Shown: positions 36,044-48,032 of the stretch, piece by piece
Layout: the number at the start of each line of letters is the position of its first letter
Position numbering within the stretch: position 1 is the stretch's first letter
Position numbers and translations under genes: made by a program
The notes under the pieces: generated by a model
Database searches by the model: none
Told to the model about the DNA's origin: nothing
The model's input: the letters and a program-made list of their open reading frames with translations, nothing else
Assembly (NCBI GenBank): GCA_016490735.1
Contig: JAEMWC010001416.1
Coordinates: 47,501-111,500 of the forward strand
DNA: 64,000 nt
Direction: 5' to 3'
Source of the DNA: Pachyseris speciosa
Lineage: Eukaryota > Cnidaria > Anthozoa > Scleractinia > Pachyseridae

Positions 36044-36447
36044 ATGCATCCAATCGGACAAATTTGTCGGATCCAATTTCTATTTTCCGAATTCAAATAC
36101 AGCATCTGTGAGCCAGCTGTTATTTCTTCAGATAAGTGAGGAATTGTCAGTTCTTAAAAGTATTTAATCTCTCAAGAACACAAAGATTCAGATGCTCTAT
36201 GCAAAACCGCTAGCGGACCAAAAGTTGAATTCGCGATACACTGATAGGAACTACATGGCTGAAATCGAAATGAAATACTGTGAATTCGAACGATAGAGAG
36301 AATGGAAGACCTTGGAGTGTTTCTATAATTCACGAAGACGCTTCTCACTAGATAGCTGGGATTTTTTTCTGCTAACGACAAACGCATATTCGAAAACAAA
36401 AATCTACTCTGTTTCATCTCTACATACAATTGACCCGAAGAGTTGAT

Positions 36448-36598
36448 GATGATGATGACGATACTTTATTTATGTATCAATTGAGGATCTTGCTCCTAAG
36501 TGACAAGGAACTAATTGGGGGACACAGTATATTAAAAATGAAAATTCAAAATATATACAATAAGGCAAGAAGAGTTTTCATAACAGTGAAATTTTAAT
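36448..36598 (-). mobile_element. LINE 3'-end fragment present only in unit B
   Basis: About 150 bases missing from unit A at the matching point (near 11,895). It begins (GAT)n and ACTTTATTTATG; on the minus strand this is CATAAATAAAGT followed by an (ATC)n tail, the form of a truncated LINE 3' end. Confidence 0.55.
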
Positions 36599-38597
36599 CT
36601 TTACTTAAATAAACTGAAGCCTCGTATCAGGGATTCATTCCAACTTTAGCTGGCCGTTATTAACATTACATACTCTTCGCTGTAGTTGGCTGTTTCCATT
36701 GTAATATAGTGAGCCTCTTTAAGGCAGATACACCTGCTTTAGTGGTTTAACTCGCGTATAAATTGTAAGATAGCAATTGCGAGGCACAGCCGGAGCAATA
36801 AAACATCAACATAAAAAGCCATAAAAAAACAAAAAAATTAAGAAGCGAGGTATTTTTTCAATTGTTAGTGTTTGAAAAGCTTCAAAAGTCACCTTCAAAA
36901 TACTTACTTTAATACGATTAATCGCCTGATACCAGATACAGCTTGCCACAAAAGCAAAAGTCCCAGTGGAACAGAGGTTGGAAAGCTTGCGGAAGTCCCT
37001 TACAAACAAAAAGACTTTCAGAAAAAAAAAATCAAGAGGAAGAACGTTGTGCAACCATAGTAGGGGTCTTCTATGGCTTTCCTGATCACACTCTAAACAT
37101 TACCAGAATATGGCTCTGCAAATGCGAATAGCTTAAAGTAGCAGCAATTTGTTGTTTTACACAGGTGACCCAGGCTACACCGAGGATCAGCCTCGAAGTC
37201 GTAAAAGCAGCGGTGCAAACCCTGCCGGTACGTTTGGTCAGTCAGGAAAATTCTCAGAGAAGACATTCTTCCTACAGGAGCCATAATCACTCGTGTTTTC
37301 CACGTGTTCTACCTTTCCTTCCCATGAAACGCAAACCGACGTCTCTCCACAGGCAGCCGAACTAATTACGAAGATCAAAGACGCCCGTCTGTGCTCAGCC
37401 GAACTCAGGAAGAACAGCGATTACCTCCGGCAGGAGCCCGAAGAAGTCACGAAGAACAACCGATGAGGCGAAGATCGGAAGGTGTGTTATTCATACGCGC
37501 AGTCACTAAGTCGGGCATAAGTAGCTAAACATTTAGCCGTTCATATTCTCTGAGAATTAAATTATTTAGTACCAAAGTTGTGCAATTTTGTTGGTTACGA
37601 CGGAAATCCTACAACTGCTGTCCTGTGTAGAAGATGGTTCTCACTTTTGAGTCTGTGTATGGAATCCTAATGTGTTACCTTTCAAATGAAACTACATAGC
37701 AGTACTTCTCTAAGTCACGGTGATTCCCTGGAAGCTTGGTGATGCTGAAAAGCATTTAAGGAAGACGATTGTAATAAATTTAAATGGGTGTGTCCTGAAC
37801 CCTTTGTAGTTAATGGGCTCTTTTCGTTTATCACCATGGAGAAAATGGGGGCAGGGGCTGGGGAGGAGCGACGTTACAAGAGGAAATTTGTCAAAATTTT
37901 TAGTCTCCTAAACAGACGCAAAGAATGATAAAAAGTTTATAAGCAGGAACAAACGGCCATAATCACTGAGAAATTTAAAGGTTCTTTCCTATCTTAGCCG
38001 GCATTATTACACGGTTTTTCTCTCACTTTTGCTTTCTGCAAAATGCTTCAGAGTAAAAGCTTCAAAGGAATCAATTACAAACAGTAAGAAAGACATAACC
38101 GTTATCTCATTGGCTCTCTACTAACACCTTGTCACACAAACAGTCTGCACGTACAAATAAAATAAAATGACCCGTAAAAAAATTTAACCGATATCTGTTG
38201 ATTTCTGATTTTCAAGTCAAAAGATCCAGTTTTAATCTGTACTTGAGTTATTTTTAATTGATTTTTGTAGTTTGTGTTATTTTCCTTCAGTTTTTGTAAC
38301 ATCCTTTTGACCCACCCGACTCGACTAGCCTTTGCTACCTTCGGGTGAGTACTTTTTATCTGTCAATTGTTGTTGTTGGAAATAAACTGTAAACTGCTTG
38401 GTCTTGTTCTATACTGCTGTACTATAGAATAAGCTTAATTGAATTGCTTTGACTAGCTAAATCGAGTTGGAATATGAAATTAAAAGAGGACTGACAACTC
38501 CGCGGGTGTTGAATATTCACGGAACTGTCCGAGCAACATCATGATCAAAATAACTCCTCAGGAAAGTCAAAACGGAAAGAACCCAGAGTAGCCGGAA

Positions 38598-40039
38598 GTA
38601 AGTTGGATTCTGTGTTTTGGAGAATTTTATCATACCTTTCTTTGATTGAATTTACTTGGCCGCCAACTGCACTGGACGCAATGCCATGTTCTTTCGAAAT
38701 GGTATTGGAAGCAGTATTACTCGACTTTATGATCAGAAAAAAACGGGGTGAGTTGGTGAAATAATGACAAAATGAAAGGAAGTTGTTCACGAACAATACT
38801 CGATAATCGTACAAAGCCGATAATTCCTAAATGTTTATAGAATTATTGGCGATTAAAATTCTAGGACTTCGTCTTTTTTGCCGCTGAAACGGGAAAAAAT
38901 AAAAGATGTAAAGAAAATCATAGGTGTAACGTATTTTTAAATTTGTTTCTCTTTTCAAGCTCCTACACATTATTATTTTATTTCTAATTCTTTTTATTTA
39001 TTTATTTGTTTAAATTTTGTGAAAGCTCTCAGCTGTTTGTTATGTCGATACCGCTAGCTACGTCAGCTGTTTATTGTGATGTTTTCATTCCCTCAAAATG
39101 GGAAAAAGATTAATAGTACACTGCAAGAGGTTTCATTAAAATCATAGAAATTAAATTTCACAAAAGTTCGCTTAAATATGGGATATGAAAATTAAAATTA
39201 GTGAGTGACACCAGAAATTAGCTCGCACTGACAATTGAGACAATAATACGAGCGAGTAAAGGTACAACATCCTCTTTTGACGATTCAAAACTAAGAGGAG
39301 TTTTGAGAAAAAAAATTCTGTATCTTGCGCCATGGTTGTCAGGGCATAATTGTGGCAATGCAGTCCACTGGGTTAACTTCATTGCTTTTGAGGGTTGTCC
39401 AATTTACACTCACTGTAACAGTCGCACGCTCCGTGTGAGTTCAGCGCATGTAGCGTAAATACAGTTGTTGATCCGTACGGCCCGTACAAATCTACATACT
39501 GTGTCTTGACGTAATAATGAGATGCACTCCTGATGTTGTGATAGTGAGATGCAAGCTCCGCATGAGTTCAGTATGCAGGGTTGTCAATTCGTACGGAGCG
39601 TACGATCCGTCCACTGCAACTGACGACTGATCCGTATCAGCGCGGCAGCATTGGACATGAGTGTTGCTTTTAATAAATTATTTGGCCTCACATCCCATAA
39701 TAGTAGAAGAACCAACAATGCAGCTCACACAAACGGCGGTGAATACATTTCTCAGGGATCTTATCAGGCAACGTTAGTTTATACTTAATTTTACTTATTT
39801 TTCAGTTCCCAAAGAGCTTTAAATAGCAAGCATTTACGTGCTTTTATGGAACTGAACAGATTCCCTTTCTCTTATACATTAGCCACAAAGAACATTATGA
39901 CACCCACTACATTTTATACTGTTTCTTTTAATAAATAAACTGGCATTATATTAAGGTTAGAAGATTAACTATTGAACTCACGCACTCTAACACAGGATCA
40001 GTTTTAACATAAACCGGCAGAATTACGAATGAAAGAAAA
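38598..40039. other. Intergenic part of unit B and replacement segment
   Basis: Up to about 39,380 the sequence follows unit A (14,070-14,710). After that it is unrelated. Around 39,420-39,640 there are imperfect direct repeats with CGCTCCG(T/C)(G/A)TGAGTTCAG and (C)GTACGG(A/C) words. No coding signal. Confidence 0.5.
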
Positions 40040-40462
40040 CAGGTGCACTTAACGAGCCAAAATAACCCAAAACTGTAGAAACACTCATTTTTAAGTACCT
40101 AAAGGTGTTTGAAGTCTGTTTAAAGGGGTGTTTTCTTTAGCTAGAAGGATTTGATCTATTGGGATTCCCTAGCTGAAATTTTAGTTGCCCGGAAATGTTA
40201 GGGAACAATGCTAGTTGAAAGAAACTTTGCACGAAACTTTTCATTCCCAATGAAAATGCTAGTTGACGTATTTGACTGCCAAAAACAACAATTACGGCCT
40301 TTTCGAAAACCTCAGGGGCTAGGATTTCAGTCCCCATTGCGAATCTCTTAGGCTACGTTTCGGTTACGAAAATCCGAGTGCACTCTTTAATCAACGCCGA
40401 AAGCCTAAGGCGAACTACAACCCACCAAACCGGTATCTACCGAAAGTTGTTGTTCGGTGACC
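40040..40462 (-). mobile_element. hAT-type MITE at the unit B deletion boundary
   Basis: Reverse-orientation copy of the 48,161-48,605 family (CTTAACGAGCCAAAATAACC, CCCGGAAATGTTAGGG, GAACAACAACTTTCGG region). It ends where homology to unit A resumes (unit A 16,141, unit B 40,463), at the edge of the segment in which IFT22 exons 1-2 were lost. Confidence 0.75.
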
Positions 40463-41098
40463 CAGAATTTCGTTTTGTGGACATGGTCTTACCCCAAGAG
40501 ATACCAATTCAAGTAAATAATTCAGGAATAAAAGTTATTTGTTTGAGAAATACGGTTTATGCAGTTCCTGACATTTTTCAGAGTGATATAAACTTAAAGG
40601 CCCCTAAAAGGTAGCGTGTAAACTCTAGCAGCGGTCATTTTAGGTTGTAGCACCATCTGAAAGGTATGGCGAGCACCCCTGTCATTTTTTTAGGGGAACA
40701 CGCTGCCCCCTTGGGCTAGCAGTCCCTTTCTGGCTAGTCAACAGTTTCCACTCATAGGGTATTTATTACCTGGTACAAGTGCAGATATATACATGTATAA
40801 GCTGTTGATCATCGTAACCTTCTTTCAATTTTTTTTTACGTATGTATGCCCTTGTTCTGGCCCTTGTGTGTCTTTTAAAAAGATAAGTGCCTCTTGTTTT
40901 GACAGAATATTAGAATTTGAGTGCAATGGGATAGAAATCTCACCTGGAAAAACTACTAATTGTGAGGTGGAGTTATGAGATTGCAGTAGGAATCACAAGT
41001 AGGGATCTATTTATGCAGAGAAAATCATTATTGTTTGATACTAGGAAAACAGTGATTAAACAGTGACAGAGATAGATTATTTTGACAATATTTTTTTT

Positions 41099-41531
41099 AC
41101 AACATGATAGAAATGTATGGAACCCCAAATAGAAACTCGAAAAAATTCCGCGTTCCAGATGGGAGTTGAACCCACGACCCTCCGCGATCTAGACGCAGGC
41201 TCTAACCACTGAGCTACTGGAGACTCTATGGTGAGCAAAGGTGAAATGTGGGCTTTGACTGGAACCGCATCACTCGGTCACACAGCCAAATAACTGCATT
41301 GCGCAATCACATTAAAGCATATCAAAGATGCAACCATCCAAGACCTCCAAAGTGAGAAATACAACACGATAGAAATGTATGGAACCCCAAATAGAAACTC
41401 GAAAAAAAAAATCCGAGTTTCAGATGGGATTTGAACCCACGACCCTCCGCGATCTAGACGGACGCTCTCACCACTGAGCTACTGAAGACTCTATGGTGAG
41501 CAAGGGTGAAATGTGGGCTTTGACTGGAACT
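41099..41531 (-). mobile_element. tRNA-derived SINE, tandem pair
   Basis: Two units in direct repeat, 41,099-41,361 and 41,362-41,531, start with ACAACA(T/C)GATAGAAATGTATG. Each contains, on the minus strand, a tRNA-like core with D stem GCTC/GAGC, a 5-bp anticodon stem, and the T arm GTGGGTTCAACTCCCAT (GTGGGTTCAAATCCCAT in the second). The acceptor stem is only partly paired, so these are SINE heads and not working tRNA genes. Unit A lacks the insert at the matching point (17,022-17,035). The pair ends about 8 bases before the acceptor of the exon 4 relic. Confidence 0.85.
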
Positions 41532-41955
41532 TAGTTAGATTTTCTACTTGTTGGCCAGCCTTCCAAACAGACACCAATGGAGTTTTAATTGTGTACAATC
41601 CAGATCAAGCAAATGATGATAAGGAATTAGAAACCTGGTAAGGAAAAGGTCCTTGTTTCATGTAACAGCAACTTAGTACCAAATGTTCACAGTGACGGTA
41701 GGGATCAGCATCTAAGGGTAAATAGCACTTCTATCATAAGGAAAATAAAACCAAAATGCACATAAGCCAGGTATGGCAACTGGAATTTTAAAATTTAGTT
41801 GGCTGTAATTAGTTAACTGATTCTGGTAAATAAATAATAAACTCTTGGATTGGTGTTCTGAAGTGGTGGCTTTGAATCCATTACCAATTTGGTGATTATC
41901 ACCTCAAAAGGGAATCACTTGAAACCTGTTGCTGTCCATTTCTGATGAATGTCTG

Positions 41956-42141
41956 CGCCAGTCGGCAACAAAGTAGAAACAACATAAACACGATCCGAGC
42001 AAAGATGGCGGTTTTAATAACAACGAGAACAACCTCACCCAAGCAAAGGCATCTGGGTAAGCAGAGAGTCCGCTTGCCATGTTGCACGCGGCTCGCTAAT
42101 CACTACAATGGACTAACACAACAACAATGCCTAATGGTGCA
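41956..42141 (-). repeat. 3' LTR of the Gypsy element
   Basis: Matches 48,033-48,667 once the MITE there is removed, sharing CCGAGCAAAGATGGCGGTTT and CAAGCAAAGGCATCTGGGTA. The two LTRs differ at only a modest number of sites, so the insertion is younger than the duplication of the host block. Confidence 0.85.
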
Positions 42142-42195
42142 ACTGTCTTTTTCTCTCTCTTAAACAAACAGAAAACAGGGGCTTGAGGGGGCATA

Positions 42196-42711
42196 CTAAT
42201 AAAGTACATAGTCCTCCAGGTAGTGTGGAGGGCGGCGATCACGTGTTGGTCGCTTAGGCGAGGAGCCGTGTCCTGACGGTTTGCAGGGAAGTTGGAAAGG
42301 TGGAGGCTCGATATCGGTAGCAGTCTCCCCAGGGATGTGGAGAGAAGGAGATGTAGAAAGAGTAGCTGGTACCGGAGGCAGTGTGGGAGGAGGCAACGGA
42401 CCACTTGCGAACTGATACGAGGGCGAAAATGGTGTGAAAGGAGTGGTTGTTATCTGAGGAGACTGGAAGGGAGGCAAAACGTCATCATCATCATCGTCGT
42501 CGATGTCAAATCGGGCGCTGCTTGAGTGATGAGGCGGAGAGGAAGAGGTAGCTACAGGCACTTTGTAGCACTCAGACTTTTTGACGCGATACGACGTGCT
42601 CCGTAACTGTGAGCCAACAAACTTTCTAATATGGCACCATGCACCATCAATGGACACAACCAAGTAGCGATCTCTGGCACGAGATTTGTTGCGGTCACAA
42701 TAGAGGTACAC
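42196..42711 (-). pseudogene. Gypsy pol C-terminal tail
   Basis: An open frame of 171 codons begins MYLYCDRNKSRARDRYLV, the compact beta-rich segment that follows the integrase core in this group. It continues with a Ser/Pro-rich region containing a run of seven Asp, and ends PPHYLEDYVLY near the purine tract. It is out of frame with the integrase upstream. Confidence 0.65.
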
Positions 42712-42917
42712 CAGATCACCAACGGTGAGTGTAGGGCTACTGGCCTCTGTGGAATGAGGAGCTTTGGCCTTTGCGCTGCTGGGATGGTTGGCTAGACGGA
42801 GGTTATGTTGTTTAGTGATCAGATCAAGGTCAGTTAACGGAATCTACATATTGGAGAATTGGTCACGCTGGGTCCACATTCCGCGAGCTGACAGACCGCG
42901 AGTACGAATGCGGGAAT

Positions 42918-44888
42918 TCAAGGTTGCCGTTGCGGCAGACAGTAAAACGGGGAAACTGGGCCACCATGAGGATCCTGCCGAAGGAGTGCAAGTTCAAGCT
43001 CTTGGACAGCTTTTTCTGCTACTGGGTTCTTGTTACGGTTGGTTCGGCCGATTTCCAGGGCGATTCTGTGTTCGTGCAGGACAGAGTCGTTGTCAAGGGC
43101 CAAGGAACAAGGAGCAGGATCTGTTCGAACTACAGCAAGGGGACCGTCCAATGATCGCATTTCATTGCACAGGCTGATGAGTGCGTCACGGAAGGTATCA
43201 TGTCGCTCGTTGAGTAGAAGGGTCGACGCAGTGTGGGAAGTAACGCATTTACGCAAGACAAGAATAAACTGTCGGACCCTTCTGATGACATCGGCAGCAA
43301 AGGATATGCCCACGGTATCGGGTGGGGGGTTGGTAGATTGCTGCACCATGATAGTGGGAACTGCGCGTAGTGAAGCACAGTGATGACAGCTGGTAGCGAC
43401 ACGGTCAATGGCTTTATCCATATCAAGGGCGAATAAGTATCGTTGCGTAACTAACTTCAGCTGGTGGCTAGTCTGGTGACTAAGGTGGATGTGTAATGCA
43501 GTCAGGAGGCTGTCGAGGACTTGTCGCGGGACAATGATGCATTCTCGTGTAGGTAGCAGTGGGGTATTGCGTTTGACCACGAGTAAGCCATCAGAAGCTA
43601 TGGTGGCAACGTTAAGGTAACGTTTAACATCTTTGATGTTAGTTAACTTCTTGGAAGGACGTGTGCCTTGGGTGAGATGGGCATGAGTTCGTCGTAGGTC
43701 GGGACATTCGACCTGAATGGAGAGCCAAGCGGCGCGGCTAATGAAAAGGAGTTTTGCTGTTCCTGACAGGATGCTCTGGACAGGAGAACGAAGAACAACA
43801 GAATCCTCGGTACGTTTGACAAAGCTGCAGACTTGGCAAGTAGGATTGTCGCATTCCGAAGGAGTGCAAGTTCAAGCTCTTGGACAGCTTTTTCTGCTAC
43901 TGGGTTCTTGTTACGGTTGGTTCGGCCGATTTCCAGGGCGATTCTGTGTTCGTGCAGGACAGAGTCGTTGTCAAGGGCCAAGGAACAAGGAGCAGGATCT
44001 GTTCGAACTACAGCAAGGGGACCGTCCAATGGTCGCATTTCATTGCACAGGCTGATGAGTGCGTCACGGAAGGTATCATGTCGCTCGTTGAGTAGAAGGG
44101 TCGACGCAGTGTGGGAAGTAACGCATTTACGCAAGACAAGAATAAACTGTCGGACCCTTCTGATGACATCGGCAGCAAAGGATATGCCCACGGTATCGGG
44201 TGGGGGTTGGTAGATTGCTGCACCATGATAGTGGGGACTGCGCGTAGTGAAGCACAGTGATGACAGCTGGTAGCGACACGGTCAATGGCTTTATCCATAT
44301 CAAGGGCGAATAAGTATCGTTGCGTAACTAACTTCAGCTGGTGGCTAGTCTGGTGACTAAGGTGGATGTGTAATGCAGTCAGGAGGCTGTCGAGGACTTG
44401 TCGCGGGACAATGATGCATTCTCGTGTAGGTAGCAGTGGGGTATTGCGTTTGACCACGAGTAAGCCATCAGAAGCTATGGTGGCAACGTTAAGGTAACGT
44501 TTAACATCTTTGATGTTAGTTAACTTCTTGGAAGGACGTGTGCCTTGGGTGAGATGGGCATGAGTTCGTCGTAGGTCGGGACATTCGACCTGAATGGAGA
44601 GCCAAGCGGCGCGGCTAATAAAAAGGAGTTTTGCTGTTCCTGACAGGATGCTCTGGACAGGAGAACGAAGAACAACAGAATCCTCGGTACGTTTGACAAA
44701 GCTGCAGACTTGGCAAGTAGGATTGTCGCATTCAGGGGCATTCCGGCTGGCGAAATCGGAGGGTAGGATAGCGGCTCCCGCAACATGACGAACGGAGGCC
44801 TGGTACCTACTGACGGTTGAAAGGAAAGTCGCAACACGCGGGCTTGAGGAAAACTCGCCACGACAGAGCTTTTGAAAAGCCTGTGCAC
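42918..44888 (-). pseudogene. Gypsy integrase region, internally duplicated
   Basis: Contains the zinc-binding HHCC segment ([13 protein letters not shown] and CHHCASL) and a DDE-type core ([39 protein letters not shown]). Because of an exact tandem duplication of 877 bp, most of the core appears twice. The second copy has a one-base loss in a G run (near 44,205), so its frame splits into 43,643-44,191 and 44,008-44,457. Integrase would insert the element's cDNA; this one cannot be translated as one chain. Confidence 0.8.
42979..44735. repeat. 877-bp tandem duplication inside the integrase
   Basis: Copy 1 is 42,979-43,855 and copy 2 is 43,856-44,735, both starting CCGAAGGAGTGCAAGTTCAA. Only a few single-base differences were seen (for example CAATGATCGC and CAATGGTCGC). 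This makes it one of the youngest events in the window, or an assembly artefact. Confidence 0.9.
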
Positions 44889-44979
44889 ATGGTTTACTGT
44901 CGGTGAGAATACAGGCTGGTGTCTTCGACTGGATGATATACGGGCTGAAATATTTAGTTGCTGCGGTGGATAAAGTCTC

Positions 44980-46007
44980 TCACATGGAAGCCAGGTGGGT
45001 TGACGTCCGGGGCGCTGGGGCTAGGGAGGCACTGGGTACAGTGTAGCAGGAGATCTGACAGCACCGGTGATGCATAACTGGTCGCCATGGCGATGATGAC
45101 TCGCTAGAAGAAAGAGCGGACTGGGCCTGATGAAAACTCGCAGTGAGGTCATCAGTCCAGTTGATCTTCTCGTGGGATTCGCGACCTGCGACTAAAGTGT
45201 CAAGTGGTGCAAGTAAGGCGGAGCACTGGGGTATGACACGAGCTAACACTTTGTATGCGCTAATAAACGACCGCATACGGCCAACAGTGTCGGGATGGCT
45301 ACATGAAGCGAGAGCCGCAAGTCGGTGCGGGGACGCCTGGAGTGTACCAGAATTCCAAACCCAGCCCAAGATCTTGGTAGATTTGGGGTTTGATAACAGT
45401 TTTGGAAGCAGAGAGCTTGAGGTTGCACTTGGAAAGGGCTTGAAGTAGACGTTGCCAATTGTGTAGTAACCCCTCTTGAGAGTCGGCACCGCAGTAAAGA
45501 TCATCGGCGAGCCACAATTCCTTCAGTAATATCACCAAGGACACGACACATGAGCTCCTCTAGGGCCGTTTCTGAGCCCGGCATACCCATCGCTGAACGG
45601 GTATACACCCGTACCCCACGGAACGGAGTGGCTAAACCATAGTATTTCATCGACTCGCGTGCTAGGGTGATTTGATAAAAGGCACTTGTGAGATCAGGGG
45701 TGATAATGTGCTTCCACTGAGCGATTTGGCGGAGAGTGGCATCAAGATCAGGCATGAGTGAGGGCTGAGGTTTGCTATATCTGCCAACGTCGGTAAAGGC
45801 GGTGACAAGGCGGAAACCACCGTTACCTTTCTTGACCAGGAATGATGGGTTTAGGTACTCTACGGTGACATTGATGTCTTCCGGGCGTTCGAAAACTCCA
45901 AGCTTCTCCAACGCATCGAATTTGTTCTGAAGATCCTGGAATTTGTCCCGGGCGTACAGGGGCGGGCGGCCCTTAAGCTGAGGGGGTTCAACTGGGCCCA
46001 TATTCAC
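44980..46007 (-). pseudogene. Gypsy reverse transcriptase and RNase H region
   Basis: The frame 45,501-46,007 carries the RT fingers and palm: [31 protein letters not shown] with the first catalytic Asp, and [20 protein letters not shown]. After a frameshift at about 45,535 the metal-binding box reads LADDLYCG. Another shift gives the connection region (LGWVWNSGTLQASPHRLA, AYKVLARVIPQC, INWTDD) typical of the thumb and RNase H boundary in Ty3/Gypsy elements. Confidence 0.85.
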
Positions 46008-46230
46008 CTTAGCTTCAAGGGACCAGCGGCACCATTGTAACCTTGGATCGTGGGATCGAAAACAGTGTCAAAGTCATGTAGAAGGGAGCGAAATGATGAC
46101 TGCAAATTTGGCTGTAAAAGATTGGCTGGATCCAGCTGTACGCCTGACCAGAAGTTAGTAACATGCCGTGAAGGTGGGCTGGGTGTTGAGGCTATTCATT
46201 ACTGCTAGGGCTGAAGACTGGGTTAATTTG

Positions 46231-46857
46231 TCAAAAATGGTCATGGCGTCTAAGATAAATAGGTTCACTGGTTAAGTTTGCAACTCGTATTCTGCCTGCA
46301 ACGCTAGAAATGATTCCAGGAGGGGGCCACAGATCTGATTTGGTTGAAAGGCGGGCTCGGGGAGTGTCGATACGAGGTTCCAACGCATGAAGTGAGTCAT
46401 GGGGTGAACTTTGTGGAAGCTCCAGCTCAACATAGTCGCCAGGCCATATAGTGGTTGACTGTGCAGGAGCACGGAGAACTACTGCGCGACGTGCAGCTTG
46501 ATGAGCAGGTCGGTCAGCAAGCGAACCGTATAGAAAAGAGGAACCATCTCCGAGAGTAATCAGACGTTTGGCGGGACGAACAACGATGTCGTTGACCTCC
46601 ATGAAAGGGGTACCGGCGAGGACCTCTACGTCCAGATTTTCCACCACAAGACCCTCAAATGGCAACGTATGGTTTCCACGGGTAAAGGAGAGTTTGGCTT
46701 CACCGATGACCTTTAAAGGGGATGATCCATCAGCTTGATGTGCGGACTGGCTGCTCTTAAGAATCTCAACCCCCAGCTTCTGAACAGTGGACAAGCGAAT
46801 CATGTTACCGGTAGGACCACTATCGACTGTAAGGCGGACGGGGTGGTGGCGATAAAA
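46231..46857 (-). pseudogene. Gypsy protease
   Basis: The frame upstream of the first ATG (46,803) contains the aspartic protease motif VDSGPTGN. It then runs GLVVENLDVEVLAGTPFM, which is the second conserved strand region (hydrophobic, G-x-P-F). The protein is about 190-210 residues. It would cleave the Gag-Pol polyprotein. Its link to RT is broken by stops around 46,010-46,230. Confidence 0.75.
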
Positions 46858-46862
46858 GGTGG

Positions 46863-47895
46863 CTAGGTAGGGGGACTGGCGTACCTGGACTCGCAGAGCA
46901 CTGGGAGTTGGCTGGTTTCCGGTAGGTTCGGGCTGGGATCCTGTGGTTCATCATCAGTATCTGACTCGGCCGAATTTAGAATGCCTGCAATCTGTCTAGC
47001 TTTCTCGATGAACTTCCGATCACTGACAGGCAAATACGTGCACTCACTGAGGTAATGGTGGTAGTCGGTACGGCCGGCTTGTTGGCAGAGGGGACAAGAC
47101 TTAAAGTGTTTGCGAAAGTGAGTAGAAGGTTTGGCAGGGATGGTGGGTCGGCGGAAGGATGAAGCAGCGGTGCGCATCACCTTGGCATCTCAGTGGAACA
47201 AATTTCATCAAGTAAAGACTGGAGGGCTTGAGAAATCTCAGGTTTGATGGAAGCATTTAGCGTGCGAGAACGAAGCTCAGTTCCGTATCGTTGTTTCACT
47301 AGTTTAGGGAGGTCAGGATGGACAAGTCGCAGAAAAGTGAGTACGATGAAATTTCCCAGTGAAGGGGTGAGCTCCTCATCATCAGCGATGAGTTCACCAT
47401 GGTGACGTATGCTGTTGCTGCGAAGGAGGTTATCCTCTGTAAAGGCCGTGAGTCTTTGGTAAAGATCTTTTGGACGTTCGCCGTGCTCAAGGTGGATGTC
47501 GGTAAAATCAAGAAAATGCGCCCCGGTGGCTTCAAAGCCAAAATACATACGACTGGCCGACCAGATTGAGTCTATTGAAGTTGAATTTTTGACGATGGTG
47601 TTTCTTGAGATAACCGGGCAGTAATTAGCTATCTAACCAAGCATTTGCTCGAGCATGCTCACCTTTTGTTGAGCGGTGCGGCGGCGAGCCTCGACAACCG
47701 AAGAACCATCATCGGCGAAGCCGCGAAGGGGATTGGTTTTGGTTTTCTTCAACCTCGTCCGTCCACGAGGAAAGGGGCGAATTGTGCATCTAAGGACAGA
47801 GTGTAGATGAGATTCTGACGCCAGTTTTCAAAGGTAGTTACTGTTTCCGTTTTGGTGAGACACCACTGTTTCGGTGCACGCGGAGTAGCTGCCAT
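46863..47895 (-). pseudogene. Gypsy Gag
   Basis: The start ATG at 47,895 gives [11 protein letters not shown] and then [15 protein letters not shown], a capsid-like N-terminus. A frameshift near 47,760 and stops near 47,628 interrupt it. It resumes as [15 protein letters not shown] (47,548) and, in a further frame from 47,180, has a Cys/His cluster CPLCQQAG with a downstream HH and C that can act as a zinc knuckle. Confidence 0.7.
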
Positions 47896-48032
47896 AATTT
47901 ATCGAGGACTGTGTTTATCCAGCGAGCGTTTTCGCTGACTGTTGCGTTCAGTTCTACGCGTGTCGACAAGTTTGTAGCGAGGCACGATTCTCCGTTACTC
48001 TGGTGTGAAGTTCGTTGTTACCGCTGCCACCA

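Larger units (their letters stand above)
35655..38597 (+). pseudogene. Arginine-rich protein, unit B copy, broken
   Basis: Counterparts of the unit A exons are at 35,655-35,672, 37,165-37,227, 37,326-37,481 and up to 38,597. The ATG of exon 1 is gone and its donor GT reads GA. The acceptor AG of exon 3 reads AT. The 5' part of exon 4 (where unit A has the alternative ATG) is deleted, and the last exon lies in the replaced segment. Coding frames are otherwise well kept (QPRSRKSSGANPAG, EEQPMRRRSEG, LSEQHHDQNNSSGKSKRKE). Confidence 0.75.

Noticed and set aside
41150..41235. Functional tRNA gene on the minus strand
   Set aside because: D, anticodon and T arms fold, but the acceptor stem is only partly paired and the same core recurs within a longer repeated unit 263 bases away, so it is a SINE head.
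42292..44213. Plus-strand ORFs through the integrase region, some seen twice
   Set aside because: They lie antisense to the Gypsy pol frames and repeat only because of the 877-bp duplication.
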